26,810 nt of DNA from the NCBI GenBank assembly GCA_027533185.1, contig JAPZTS010000009.1, positions 1 to 26,810 on the forward strand. Reading direction: 5' to 3'. The notes beneath the pieces are model-generated. The model saw nothing but the letters and a program-made list of their open reading frames with translations. It was not told where the DNA came from and did no database searches. How positions within the stretch are numbered: position 1 is the stretch's first letter; each line of letters opens with the position of its first letter. This document shows, piece by piece, positions 18,801 through 25,092 of this stretch. The translations under genes were made by a program, and so were the position numbers. The DNA is from Leptospira sp. Lineage in GTDB: Bacteria; Spirochaetota; Leptospiria; Leptospirales; Leptospiraceae.

Positions 18801-18994
18801 AGATCCGAAAGATTGTAGAGACCCACAAAGGCAGAGGAACTTTTTAGTGAATGTGCAGCGCGAAAGATATCATTTATGATCTCTGGATTTTTTTGATCCT
18901 TTTCAAGTCTCACTAAATTGGCATTTAGTTCTTCAATTTGGTCTTCAGACTCTTCGAGAAAAACTTCTGTGTATTCACCTAATATTCCAGCCAA
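15821..18994 (-). CDS. cheA: Chemotaxis histidine kinase CheA with C-terminal CheC-like phosphatase module
   Basis: Encodes 1057 residues, far longer than a usual CheA (about 650-700). Domains in order: HPt with phospho-acceptor His48 (AAHSLKSSS); a probable P2 response-regulator-binding domain (about 150-265); the P3 dimerisation helices (about 305-375); the P4 ATPase (N box HLIRNSVDHG, G1 DDGRGL, G2 GRGVGM; about 380-565); and the CheW-like P5 (about 566-697). A charged, probably disordered linker spans about 700-858. The C-terminal part (about 860-1057) matches CheC: KLENIVNTGMMNAGVVLSQL and VLSEISNIVCSSVMNSL are the two repeated helices, each with E-x2-N followed 23 residues later by P. 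The start is TTG at 18994 with AAGGG about 7 bases upstream. Confidence 0.93.
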   Translation of the reverse strand: MAGILGEYTEVFLEESEDQIEELNANLVRLEKDQKNPEIINDIFRAAHSLKSSSAFVGLYNLSDLAHTMENLLQKIREGNIEINVTLVNLLFECFDLIKSVIEGVAQGTKIETPFPEMIEKLQDYERGHSLDPSQAKLQTQVADSKNGVNLDEEELSELRQTLHDGSAKNSFHVKLKLKSDTPMQNLRLLLILQSVKQSGVVVFSNPTEDALDKGEGNFALEFVVATKLSESDLHSQCNIDMVEEIHVSTFVPPETEMEALEKKVETLTPIEAPTSSPLESELHAEEKSPIKQNGNFEKAVSESKAVMRTIKVSSDKLDQLMNNVGELVITNSGFQKIYDDLVLQFGEDSLFNELKGKIDQINRISKDLQTGIMNIRMVPIGSVFNRFTRLIRDLSLETGKQVNLVLRGESTELDKKVIDAIGEPLIHLIRNSVDHGIETPDERRTSGKPEEGTVELNAYQGGSNILVEIRDDGRGLNKAKILKKAIERNLVTEADAASLSESDIYQFIFAPGFSTADKISDISGRGVGMNVVNKLIEEFKGKILIHSEEGKGSSFTLSFPQALAIIPSILVIMEEEVYAFPLSEVSETIKVNLDQITTLEGHEIINLRGEVLPIYRLNRILNLADKTDLTEVPVVIVNYKTRKLGFMVDDLIGKHETVIKSLGKNFKDVQGLTGATIMGDGTIILVLDIPGLVEIAADKTDWSDTLITGEQMKRTSAIRSLEMSDSDLIFKSNHSTNRYNAKLAELHSKDKSRLKKERVKAEKHVIVPKEEVFAEEPTTNQKITTEIVTNEIVVADGALVGSLPKKIENEIHRLEEVTQVEHVSKIERDQAAEIIKGFVEQKEQRLNSVTKNPSREISEVMSTKDIKKLENIVNTGMMNAGVVLSQLVGKEVELFIPEITVTDREGLAKEFRFSMDQFFGMKIRMTGDLNGNLLMMFSEDNGTEIAKELLGSEEAKFQEGSSMKLSEDMVSVLSEISNIVCSSVMNSLSNKMKKEILPSVPEMITGSFMEVIDIVKPERTKFLSMHTEFNHQGSNLIGVLVFLPDFDELMDLLHKT

Positions 18995-19012
18995 TGTTTT
19001 ACCCTTACTTTC

Positions 19013-19519
19013 CTAAGTTTTTGTAGAAGATATAAAATCGACTACTTGCTCTAAATCCAAATTCAAAATTAAGTTTTGATCATGCCGAGAAACGGATTCG
19101 ATCATCTTACTGTAGTTTAATGACAAATCGTCGACTGTATAACTGATAAGGTCTTTTTGAATTTTTACAACCTGTTTAACTTCATCCACTAAAATGCCGA
19201 TTCGTTTCTCATCTAACACGACGACAACGATTCTAGAAATTGGGTGAATCAATGTATCCTCACCATTGAATCTTTTTTTTAGATCTACTATTGGAATAAT
19301 CTCCCCTCGTAGGTTGATTACACCTAAGATGTATTCTTCGACGTTTGGAATTCGAGTGATCATTACAGGTTTTAAAATCTCATGAACAAGGAGGAGTCGA
19401 ATGCCATAATACTCGCCATTTACGAGAAAGGTCAGAAACTGCTCCAAATCTCCAAGGTCTGATTCGGCCTCAAGTTTTGTTTTTTCTGCGATCGAAGAAA
19501 GTAATTTTTCCTGGTCCAT
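19013..19519 (-). CDS. cheW: Chemotaxis adaptor CheW
   Basis: Encodes 168 residues. Links receptors to CheA in the membrane-associated signalling array. A single CheW domain is visible: FLTFLVNGEYYGIRLLLVHEILKP (about 28-51), ITRIPNVEEYILGVINLRGEIIPIVDLKKRF (about 54-84) and VVVVLDEKRIGILVDEVKQVVKI (about 97-119). The first 25 residues are a polar extension not needed for the fold. It lies 18 bp upstream of cheA and 35 bp after the 5-formyl-THF cyclo-ligase gene. No independent promoter is obvious in that gap, so it probably shares the transcript. Confidence 0.93.
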   Translation of the reverse strand: MDQEKLLSSIAEKTKLEAESDLGDLEQFLTFLVNGEYYGIRLLLVHEILKPVMITRIPNVEEYILGVINLRGEIIPIVDLKKRFNGEDTLIHPISRIVVVVLDEKRIGILVDEVKQVVKIQKDLISYTVDDLSLNYSKMIESVSRHDQNLILNLDLEQVVDFISSTKT

Positions 19520-19554
19520 TCTAGCCTATATAAGAATCAAAAAAGCCTTTAGAT

Positions 19555-20139
19555 TCAATCGAAAAACGTATGAATCTCAAATTCTGTAATAATTTTTCCG
19601 ATTTTTTGATCATGATCTTCCTCTTCAAATGGGACGGGAAAAAATTTAGAAAAACTGAGTCCTATGGTTTTTGAGAAGAGATTTTTTGCAGATAGAACAC
19701 GGTCGTAGTACCCCCCTCCTCTTCCCAATCGGTAACCCCTTTCATTGAATCCTAGTGCAGGAACGAGAATTAAGTCTGCGTCTTCTACTTGGATTGTCTC
19801 TTCACCCTCCGGTTCAAAAAGACCAAATCTATTCTTTGAAAAATGGAACGGTCGAATGAAATCCAGACCATGATCCCCATTCAATTTTGGGAAAAACCAT
19901 TTGGCAGAATGTCGGAAATCTAAAAATTCTGTTGGCCTAGGAATAGGTGAAGACTCTACGAGTGGAAGTACGTCGATCTCGTACTTTTGGTCCGGTAGAT
20001 AGGATATGATATTTTTCTTTCCTTGCAAAAGGGGGAAGAGCCTCCGTAGAATTTTTATTTCAAGTTCGGCTCGGTCTTTGAAATACGGTAGGTGGATTTT
20101 TAATTTTTCTCTAGCATCTCTTTTAGAAATAGGATTCAA
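19555..20139 (-). CDS. 5-formyltetrahydrofolate cyclo-ligase family protein
   Basis: Encodes 194 residues. The family converts 5-formyl-THF to 5,10-methenyl-THF with ATP. The signature is clear: DLILVPALGFNERGYRLGRGGGYYDRVL (about 124-151), which holds the phosphate- and folate-binding glycine loop. The N-terminal part has the expected KRDAREKLK. The start is TTG at 20139 overlapping the zapA stop (TTGA), so the two genes are coupled. In Escherichia coli the corresponding gene (ygfA/fau) also follows zapA, but with the 6S RNA gene between them; here there is no room for it. Confidence 0.87.
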   Translation of the reverse strand: MNPISKRDAREKLKIHLPYFKDRAELEIKILRRLFPLLQGKKNIISYLPDQKYEIDVLPLVESSPIPRPTEFLDFRHSAKWFFPKLNGDHGLDFIRPFHFSKNRFGLFEPEGEETIQVEDADLILVPALGFNERGYRLGRGGGYYDRVLSAKNLFSKTIGLSFSKFFPVPFEEEDHDQKIGKIITEFEIHTFFD

Positions 20140-20453
20140 AACCTGTCTCCGATGATTCCTTCCTCCAAAAGTGAAATGATCTTTTTAGTTCTTTCTTCTA
20201 AATTTGGATCCACGCTGGATTGGACTGATTTCGATTTCATTTGAAACAGCTCATCCGCAAGGTTTAATGCACAGAGGACAGCGAGCTTTGTTTTAGAGGC
20301 AGTGGGGAGAGAGACTGCCAGTTCTTGCAATCTCAACTCGACGTAATCAGCTACTTCTCTTATATAATCCGAGGAAGTTTCACCAACAATTGTATAGGTC
20401 TCACCAAAAATCTGTTTGGTGATCTTTTCGGGCCGCTGGCCAGAATCTGCCAT
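20136..20453 (-). CDS. zapA: Cell division protein ZapA
   Basis: Encodes 105 residues. ZapA bundles FtsZ filaments at the division site. The N-terminal globular part (ITKQIFGETYTIVGETSSDYIREVADYVELRLQEL, about 11-45) with the typical IFG(E/Q)xYxI strand and SDYIREVADYV helix is followed by the long dimerisation helix (TKLAVLCALNLADELFQMKSK). The length is normal for the family. The ATG is 5 bp after the stop of the acidic coiled-coil gene, and the end overlaps the cyclo-ligase start. Confidence 0.88.
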   Translation of the reverse strand: MADSGQRPEKITKQIFGETYTIVGETSSDYIREVADYVELRLQELAVSLPTASKTKLAVLCALNLADELFQMKSKSVQSSVDPNLEERTKKIISLLEEGIIGDRF

Positions 20454-20458
20454 ATTTT

Positions 20459-21100
20459 TTATTTTGGATCGTCTTCAATGATGAGGAAATCATCATCATC
20501 ATCAGCATCAAACACTGAAATAGCTTCGTCATCATCATCAATGATAATGTCGTCATCGTCATCCATTTCGACAGTCGGAACATCATCCTCAGATGAAATA
20601 CTCACTTCTTCCTTTTGAAAGGAAGCAGGTTCTGGCGATTTTTCAATGGCATCGTCAGGTGAAAATTCAGAATCGTCTTCATCCAGTAAGATGATCTCAT
20701 CGTCGTCTTCTGACACGAGAGTTGGTGGTGCGGAAGGCGGCGGAGACGCTGCTGGCTGGGAGACTGGTTTTGGTTTTGAGTCCATAGCCACAGGCTTAGA
20801 ACTCGAGCCAGTTGTCGGGAGACCATCGAGTCTTCCTAAGAGAGTGTGGACCTTGGATTCCAGAAGACCTTCTCTCTCTTTGAGTTTGTTCAACTCATCA
20901 GTAGCATCCTGCAACTGAGTGCGCAGACCTTTTAACTCGCGCTCTTTCTCTTCCATTGCGAGCTTCATTTGGTCATTTTCTGCGCGGAGGGATTCATTCT
21001 CCGTTTCTAAACGCGAATTTTCCGTGCGTAGGTCCTGGATTAGCTCCAATGCCTTTACAACTTTACTTTCTAGCTCTTCAATGGTTTCGATTTTTAACAT
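20459..21100 (-). CDS. ZapB-like coiled-coil protein with long acidic tail
   Basis: Encodes 213 residues in two parts. Residues 1-95 form a continuous heptad-type coiled coil (ELESKVVKALELIQDLR, RLETENESLRAENDQMK, ELNKLKEREGLLESK), like ZapB or other small division coiled coils. Residues 96-130 are a Pro/Ser/Ala hinge. Residues 130-213 are extremely acidic, with runs such as DEDDSE, MDDDDD, DDDDE and DADDDDD, and almost no basic residue. The position directly before zapA suggests a division role with the FtsZ-ZapA layer, but this is inference from context. The acidic tail is encoded by GAT/GAC triplet repeats. I do not recognise a named orthologue. Confidence 0.75.
   Translation of the reverse strand: MLKIETIEELESKVVKALELIQDLRTENSRLETENESLRAENDQMKLAMEEKERELKGLRTQLQDATDELNKLKEREGLLESKVHTLLGRLDGLPTTGSSSKPVAMDSKPKPVSQPAASPPPSAPPTLVSEDDDEIILLDEDDSEFSPDDAIEKSPEPASFQKEEVSISSEDDVPTVEMDDDDDIIIDDDDEAISVFDADDDDDFLIIEDDPK
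20485..20575. repeat. GAT/ATC trinucleotide-rich tract
   Basis: Short ATC runs on the plus strand (for example 20489-20503 is five ATC units, with further runs around 20529-20575) encode the aspartate runs in the acidic tail of the coiled-coil protein on the minus strand. Such runs can change length by slippage in units of one residue without breaking the frame. Confidence 0.7.
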
Positions 21101-21114
21101 GAATACGATCCGAT

Positions 21115-21143
21115 GGAATAGAATAGCAAAGCCATTCTATTCC
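21115..21143 (-). terminator. Perfect hairpin between rplT and the coiled-coil gene
   Basis: GGAATAGAAT pairs without mismatch with ATTCTATTCC around a 9-base loop that can pair further (GC/GC). On the minus strand it falls 22 bp after the rplT stop and 14 bp before the next ATG. No U-run follows, so partial termination, an RNA-processing site or a stabiliser of the ribosomal-protein mRNA are all possible. Confidence 0.45.
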
Positions 21144-21165
21144 GATCAAGCAATTATTTGTGGAT

Positions 21166-21519
21166 TTACTTTGCTACTTTCGTTTTTTCAACAAGGGCAT
21201 TAAAAACTTCTTTGTGGTTGTATGCCAAGTCCGCCAAAGTCTTTCTGTCCAAATTGATTCCTAGGGTTTTGAGGGAGTGGATGAACTTAGAGTAAGACAA
21301 TCCATTCTCACGAACCGCCGCATTGATTCTTGTGATCCAAAGCTTTCGGAATTCGGATTTTTTCTTCCTACGGTCGCGGTACGCCCACTGCCCTGCTTTC
21401 ATCACTGCAGATTTTGCAGTTCTAAAAAGTTTGGATCTTCCGCCTCGAAAGCCTTTTGCTTTTGCGAGAACTTTTTTTCTACGATTTTTATGAATGGTTC
21501 CGTTTACGGCACGTGGCAT
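21166..21519 (-). CDS. rplT: 50S ribosomal protein L20
   Basis: Encodes 117 residues, the normal length. The highly basic N-terminal extension is intact ([54 protein letters not shown]), followed by [23 protein letters not shown] and [17 protein letters not shown]20 binds 23S rRNA early in 50S assembly and in other bacteria also represses its own operon. The Shine-Dalgarno GGAGG lies 7 bases before the ATG and is itself the last codons of rpmI, so the two genes are coupled. Confidence 0.98.
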   Translation of the reverse strand: MPRAVNGTIHKNRRKKVLAKAKGFRGGRSKLFRTAKSAVMKAGQWAYRDRRKKKSEFRKLWITRINAAVRENGLSYSKFIHSLKTLGINLDRKTLADLAYNHKEVFNALVEKTKVAK

Positions 21520-21522
21520 AGA

Positions 21523-21723
21523 CTAACCTCCATACGGTAGAAGCTTTTCTACACGGTTATAATCAGTTTCATGGATGACATGCATTCCACGGCTTTGGTG
21601 TTTCATCTTAGGAGATTTTTTCTCCAAGATATGTCGTCGAAACGCACAACCACGTTTAATTTTACCAGATTTGGTAAACTTAAATCGTTTGGCTGCTGCC
21701 CGATTCGTTTTTAGTTTATACAT
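21523..21723 (-). CDS. rpmI: 50S ribosomal protein L35
   Basis: Encodes 66 residues. Typical L35 blocks: [41 protein letters not shown] and the C-terminal [11 protein letters not shown]. The start is 5 bp after the infC stop with AAGGA about 8 bases upstream, and 3 bp separate its end from rplT. It belongs to the conserved infC-rpmI-rplT cluster. Confidence 0.97.
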   Translation of the reverse strand: MYKLKTNRAAAKRFKFTKSGKIKRGCAFRRHILEKKSPKMKHQSRGMHVIHETDYNRVEKLLPYGG

Positions 21724-21728
21724 AGTTG

Positions 21729-22292
21729 TTATCCTTTAGCTTTCTCAGCATTTGGGTTCAGCACGACCACTATTGTTTTTCCGTCGTGTACCGGCATTTT
21801 TTCGGGAGAGGCTAGCTCTTTTAGGTCCTCGATAAACCGGTTAATGATATTCATCCCGAGCTCAGAGTGAACCATCTCTCTACCTCGGAACCGAAGTGTC
21901 ACTTTTACCTTGTCCCCTTTCGAAAGGAACTCAATCGCATGACGCTTCTTAATCTCGAAGTCATGATTATCGATACGCGGACGAATCTTAATCTCTTTAA
22001 TCGTGACTACGTGTTGTTTCTTTTTCGCTTCTTTTGTTTTTTTCAGGAGTTCAAATTTGTATTTCCCAAAGTCGATGAGTTTACAAACATGCACATCTTG
22101 GTCACCCGAAACTTCCACCAAATCAAGGTTAGCTTCTTTTGCCCTTCTCAAAGCCTCTTCTAAGGTTACTATGTCAGAACCTTCATCCGAAACGAGTCGA
22201 ATGGAGTTTACATTGGTAATCTGTTCATTTATTCTGATATGGGCGAATTTATCTTGGTTTGGATTCCCTCTTGGGTTGGGCCTTTTCTGCAT
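21729..22292 (-). CDS. infC: Translation initiation factor IF-3
   Basis: Encodes 187 residues. The N-terminal domain begins at [22 protein letters not shown] and continues with [17 protein letters not shown] and [14 protein letters not shown] lysine-rich linker leads to the C-terminal domain ([42 protein letters not shown]). IF-3 keeps ribosomal subunits apart and checks the start codon. The gene starts with ATG at 22292, with GGAG 5 bases before it and an in-frame TGA directly upstream, so the rare AUU start used for autoregulation in enterobacteria is not present here. Confidence 0.97.
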   Translation of the reverse strand: MQKRPNPRGNPNQDKFAHIRINEQITNVNSIRLVSDEGSDIVTLEEALRRAKEANLDLVEVSGDQDVHVCKLIDFGKYKFELLKKTKEAKKKQHVVTIKEIKIRPRIDNHDFEIKKRHAIEFLSKGDKVKVTLRFRGREMVHSELGMNIINRFIEDLKELASPEKMPVHDGKTIVVVLNPNAEKAKG

Positions 22293-22344
22293 TCAATCTC
22301 CGAAATTACGTTACATTTTCCAATTTCGGACGAAAAACAAGGCA

Positions 22345-22363
22345 GGCAAGTACTATTCTTGCC
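22345..22363 (-). promoter_or_regulatory. Small hairpin between thrS and infC, possible attenuator
   Basis: GGCAAG and CTTGCC form a perfect 6-bp stem with a 7-base loop in the 81-bp gap after thrS. On the minus strand TTTTT follows 7 bases later (22337-22333). It could give partial termination between thrS and infC or mark a processing site; the stem is short. Confidence 0.35.
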
Positions 22364-22373
22364 AAAGCCCCTC

Positions 22374-24287
22374 CTAAAGTTCGCCTTTGAGCAAGGTCAG
22401 AAAGCCGTCTCGAGAGATTGTTTCGGTTTTTTCTTCTCCCATCCTTCGGAAGGAAACGGAATGGGAGTCGCGTTCTTTATCTCCAAGAATTACTATATAA
22501 TTGACTCGCTTCAGGATCGAATCCCTAATTTTGGAACCAATTTTTTCATTTCGCAGGTCCACCTCGACTCGAAATCCCTTATTTGTTAGATCAGACACAA
22601 CATCTTTTGCATAGTCATTATGGGTTTCAGCGACAGTGACCACACGAATTTGAGTGGGATTTAGCCATAGCGGGAATTTGCCCTCGAAATGTTCGATAAG
22701 AATTCCAATAAATCGTTCCAAAGATCCATAGATCGCTCGGTGGATCATCACGGGCGTATGTTTCTTTCCGTCAGCCGCCGTGTAATCCAACTCGAATCGG
22801 TTGGGCATCGAAAAATCAATCTGGACAGTTCCACACTGCCAGTGTCTGCCAAGTGAATCTTTGATATTGAATTCAATTTTGGGACCATAGAAGGCGCCCT
22901 CTCCCTCTTTAATACCATACTCGATTCCCTTTTTGTTCAGAGCATCTATTAGCGCTTGTGTGGCGGCGTTCCAGTCTTCGTCGCTGCCTTGAGACTTTTC
23001 CGGTCTAGTTGCAATGAAGGTTTTAAACTCGCTAAAACCAAATTTTTTGTACACCTGAAAGGTAAAGTCGATGATATCTTCTACTTCGGATTCGACTTTA
23101 TCCAATGGTGCATAGATGTGAGCATCGTCTTGGGTAAAGGCACGGACACGAAAGAGACCATGGAGTACTCCACTCATCTCATGCCTATGTACGGTTCCCA
23201 GTTCCATAAAACGAAGAGGCAGTTCTCGATAGGAGTGCATGTGATACTTATAAACAAGGGAACATCCCGGGCAATTCATAGGCTTCACTGCAAAATCGGA
23301 TTCATCAATTTCTGTGAAGTACATGTTTTCCTTAAAATTGTCCCAGTGGCCCGAACGTTTCCACAAGGAAGAGTTGAGTATCGTTGGAGTTTTGATTTCT
23401 TGGTAACCGCGACGAAAGCACTCCTCTCGTATATACTCTGCTAAGGTATTCCATAACACTGTTCCTTTTGGATGCCAAAACGGAAATCCAGGTGCTTCCT
23501 CTTGAAAACTAAATAGGTCTAGCTCTTTGCCTATTTTTCGATGGTCTCTTTTTTTGGCTTCTTCGATCAGGAAAATATACTCATCCAATTGTTTTTTGGA
23601 AGGGAAGGAAACACCATAAATTCTTGTTAGCTGTTTATTCTTTGCGTCACCTTTCCAATAGGCACCAGAAATAGCAGTAAGCTTAAATGCTTTGAGTTGG
23701 CCCGTGCGAGCAACATGGGGTCCACGGCAAAGGTCATACCACTCACCTTGCCCATATAACGAAACAGATTCGGCGTCAAAACCTTGGATGAGTTCTACCT
23801 TATACGGTTCATTTTCCGATTTGAATTTTTGGATAGCATCGGCTTTGGAAAGTTCCCACCTTTTTACGACTAAATCTTCTTTTACAATTTTACCCATCTC
23901 TTCTTCAATCTTAGGTAAATCTTCTGGAGAAAGAATCGTATCGCCAAAATCAATATCATAGAAAAAGAAACCAGGACCGTTTTCGATGACAGGTCCTACA
24001 GTCAAACGGGCATTAGGCCAAAGCCTTTGAACCGCCATACCCAAAAGGTGAGCTGAAGAATGGTGAAAGACTTCTTTGCCTTCTTTTTCTTCAAAGGTTA
24101 AAAAACGGACAGATTCATTCTGAGCGGGCGTGTAGGATAAATCGACGGTTCGACCATCGGATAAAACGACAGCAAGGGCTTTCTCTTTTAAAAATGGCAT
24201 TTGGGCGAGGATAAAATCAGAAAACGATTTTCCTGCTTCTAGGTCTTTGCTTTTCCCATCTGGGAGGGTAATCTGGTATACACTCAT
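22374..24287 (-). CDS. thrS: Threonyl-tRNA synthetase
   Basis: Encodes 637 residues, the normal length. An N-terminal TGS domain (about 1-61) is followed by the editing/second-additional domain ([19 protein letters not shown]), the class II catalytic core with zinc-site NCPGC and the later [26 protein letters not shown], motif 3 in [21 protein letters not shown], and the C-terminal anticodon-binding domain ([42 protein letters not shown]). It charges tRNA-Thr. It is the first gene of the leftward array. GGAAAAG lies 5 bases before the ATG and can pair with a sequence just upstream. Confidence 0.98.
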   Translation of the reverse strand: MSVYQITLPDGKSKDLEAGKSFSDFILAQMPFLKEKALAVVLSDGRTVDLSYTPAQNESVRFLTFEEKEGKEVFHHSSAHLLGMAVQRLWPNARLTVGPVIENGPGFFFYDIDFGDTILSPEDLPKIEEEMGKIVKEDLVVKRWELSKADAIQKFKSENEPYKVELIQGFDAESVSLYGQGEWYDLCRGPHVARTGQLKAFKLTAISGAYWKGDAKNKQLTRIYGVSFPSKKQLDEYIFLIEEAKKRDHRKIGKELDLFSFQEEAPGFPFWHPKGTVLWNTLAEYIREECFRRGYQEIKTPTILNSSLWKRSGHWDNFKENMYFTEIDESDFAVKPMNCPGCSLVYKYHMHSYRELPLRFMELGTVHRHEMSGVLHGLFRVRAFTQDDAHIYAPLDKVESEVEDIIDFTFQVYKKFGFSEFKTFIATRPEKSQGSDEDWNAATQALIDALNKKGIEYGIKEGEGAFYGPKIEFNIKDSLGRHWQCGTVQIDFSMPNRFELDYTAADGKKHTPVMIHRAIYGSLERFIGILIEHFEGKFPLWLNPTQIRVVTVAETHNDYAKDVVSDLTNKGFRVEVDLRNEKIGSKIRDSILKRVNYIVILGDKERDSHSVSFRRMGEEKTETISRDGFLTLLKGEL

Positions 24288-24604
24288 AAAATCTTTTCCC
24301 AGGATTTCGAGATTGGCCTTCCAGGAAAAGTAAAGTTTTTTGGGAAATCGTCGTTCCTTGGGAGGCTCATCAAAAAAACAGATCCTTTTACGGATACAGA
24401 TTCTATCTTTTATAAAATCGTGGACTGGTTTCCAGAATCATTCGCGAAAGATTTACCGATTCGCAAATCGCAATGTTTTGATCTTCGAATGCCCATATTC
24501 CTTTTTTATGATTTAAAAATTTGAGTTACGGATTCACCTCAATCCTTCCGAGTACAATCCTATTTTGATCTACCGAGAAGGATCCATCTATTAAGTTGTT
24601 ATTA
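24288..24604. other. 317-bp stretch without an assigned gene (thrS leader side)
   Basis: No gene with a normal start was found. On the plus strand a reading frame stays open from 24243 to the TGA at 24522-24524. Its translation from about 24288 looks protein-like ([19 protein letters not shown], then [19 protein letters not shown]), but it has no ATG, TTG or GTG before the GTG at 24420. The promoter and leader of thrS must lie here on the minus strand, but I could not identify a convincing -35/-10 pair. A complementary pair at 24293-24330 is listed separately. Confidence 0.5.
24293..24330 (-). promoter_or_regulatory. Possible hairpin sequestering the thrS ribosome-binding site
   Basis: On the minus strand GGAAAAG (24299-24293) is the apparent Shine-Dalgarno sequence, 5 bases before the thrS ATG. 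A perfect complement, CTTTTCC (24330-24324), lies 24 bases further upstream. Pairing would hide the ribosome-binding site. ThrRS in Escherichia coli represses its own mRNA at a leader structure, which makes the idea reasonable, but a 7-bp stem can arise by chance. Confidence 0.35.
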
Positions 24605-24955
24605 CTAGTTAACGGGCGTTTGTTCTTTATTTAATACAAAGATAATTGATGTCAAAAATAAAAAAACCGATGCAGGAGCAATGGAATTGATGGGATCTCC
24701 GTGGCCTAAATGAGAACCAATGGCACCAGAAAAAATTCCAAAAAGTAGCAGGACTGCCTCTTTTCTAAATTTAGGCATCCATATCAAAACACCAAAAAAA
24801 ATCTCACCAATTCCTAAGAGTCTAGTAAACCATTCTGGGTAGTTTAGATTTGCCATGTTCTTTAACATTTCTTCCGCACCGACAACCTTCATTCCGCCAA
24901 AGAGTAAACAACCTAATGTTAGCATACCGAAAGGAACAAACTTTAAATACTTCAT
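24605..24955 (-). CDS. DoxX-like family membrane protein
   Basis: Encodes 116 residues from the ATG at 24955. A longer frame begins at 25018, but AGGAG sits about 7 bases before the 24955 ATG, and the longer start would extend through the promoter and operator described below. There are four hydrophobic segments (about 5-25, 44-62, 66-84 and 91-110). The DoxX-like pattern is visible in GGMKVVGAEEMLKNM, the WFTRLLGIGEIFFGVLIW block and LFGIFSGAIGSHLGHGDP. Members are small inner-membrane proteins of poorly defined function, some linked to thiol or quinone stress. It is divergent from an Rrf2 regulator gene that probably controls it. Confidence 0.8.
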   Translation of the reverse strand: MKYLKFVPFGMLTLGCLLFGGMKVVGAEEMLKNMANLNYPEWFTRLLGIGEIFFGVLIWMPKFRKEAVLLLFGIFSGAIGSHLGHGDPINSIAPASVFLFLTSIIFVLNKEQTPVN

Positions 24956-24993
24956 TTTTTTCTCCTGATTGGGTCTATTTCTCCCCAATTTAT

Positions 24994-25012
24994 TGTATCC
25001 ATCATAGATACA
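24994..25012. promoter_or_regulatory. 19-bp palindromic operator candidate for the Rrf2 regulator
   Basis: TGTATC-N7-GATACA is a perfect inverted repeat of 6-bp arms; two further inner pairs match, leaving one mismatched pair around the centre. It lies between the divergent DoxX-like and Rrf2 genes and covers the predicted -10 box of the DoxX-like gene, as expected for a repressor site. Confidence 0.7.
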
Positions 25013-25029
25013 TATCATTTAAATTGCAA
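25001..25029 (-). promoter_or_regulatory. Predicted promoter of the DoxX-like gene
   Basis: On the minus strand the -35 hexamer is TTGCAA (25029-25024), the spacer is exactly 17 bases and the -10 is TATGAT (25006-25001). It lies about 45 bp before the chosen ATG, which leaves room for a short leader with the AGGAG site. Confidence 0.65.
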
Positions 25030-25092
25030 CAATAATAAATACATTTAAACTTTTTTTATTTCAAAAAGAATGAGCTGGATTAGAATGAGAGG

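Noticed and set aside
20325..20918. Serine-rich open frames on the plus strand
   Set aside because: They are shadows of the aspartate repeats of the coiled-coil gene and of zapA on the other strand.
24956..25018. Longer start of the DoxX-like protein
   Set aside because: It would extend through the promoter and operator; AGGAG precedes the ATG at 24955.
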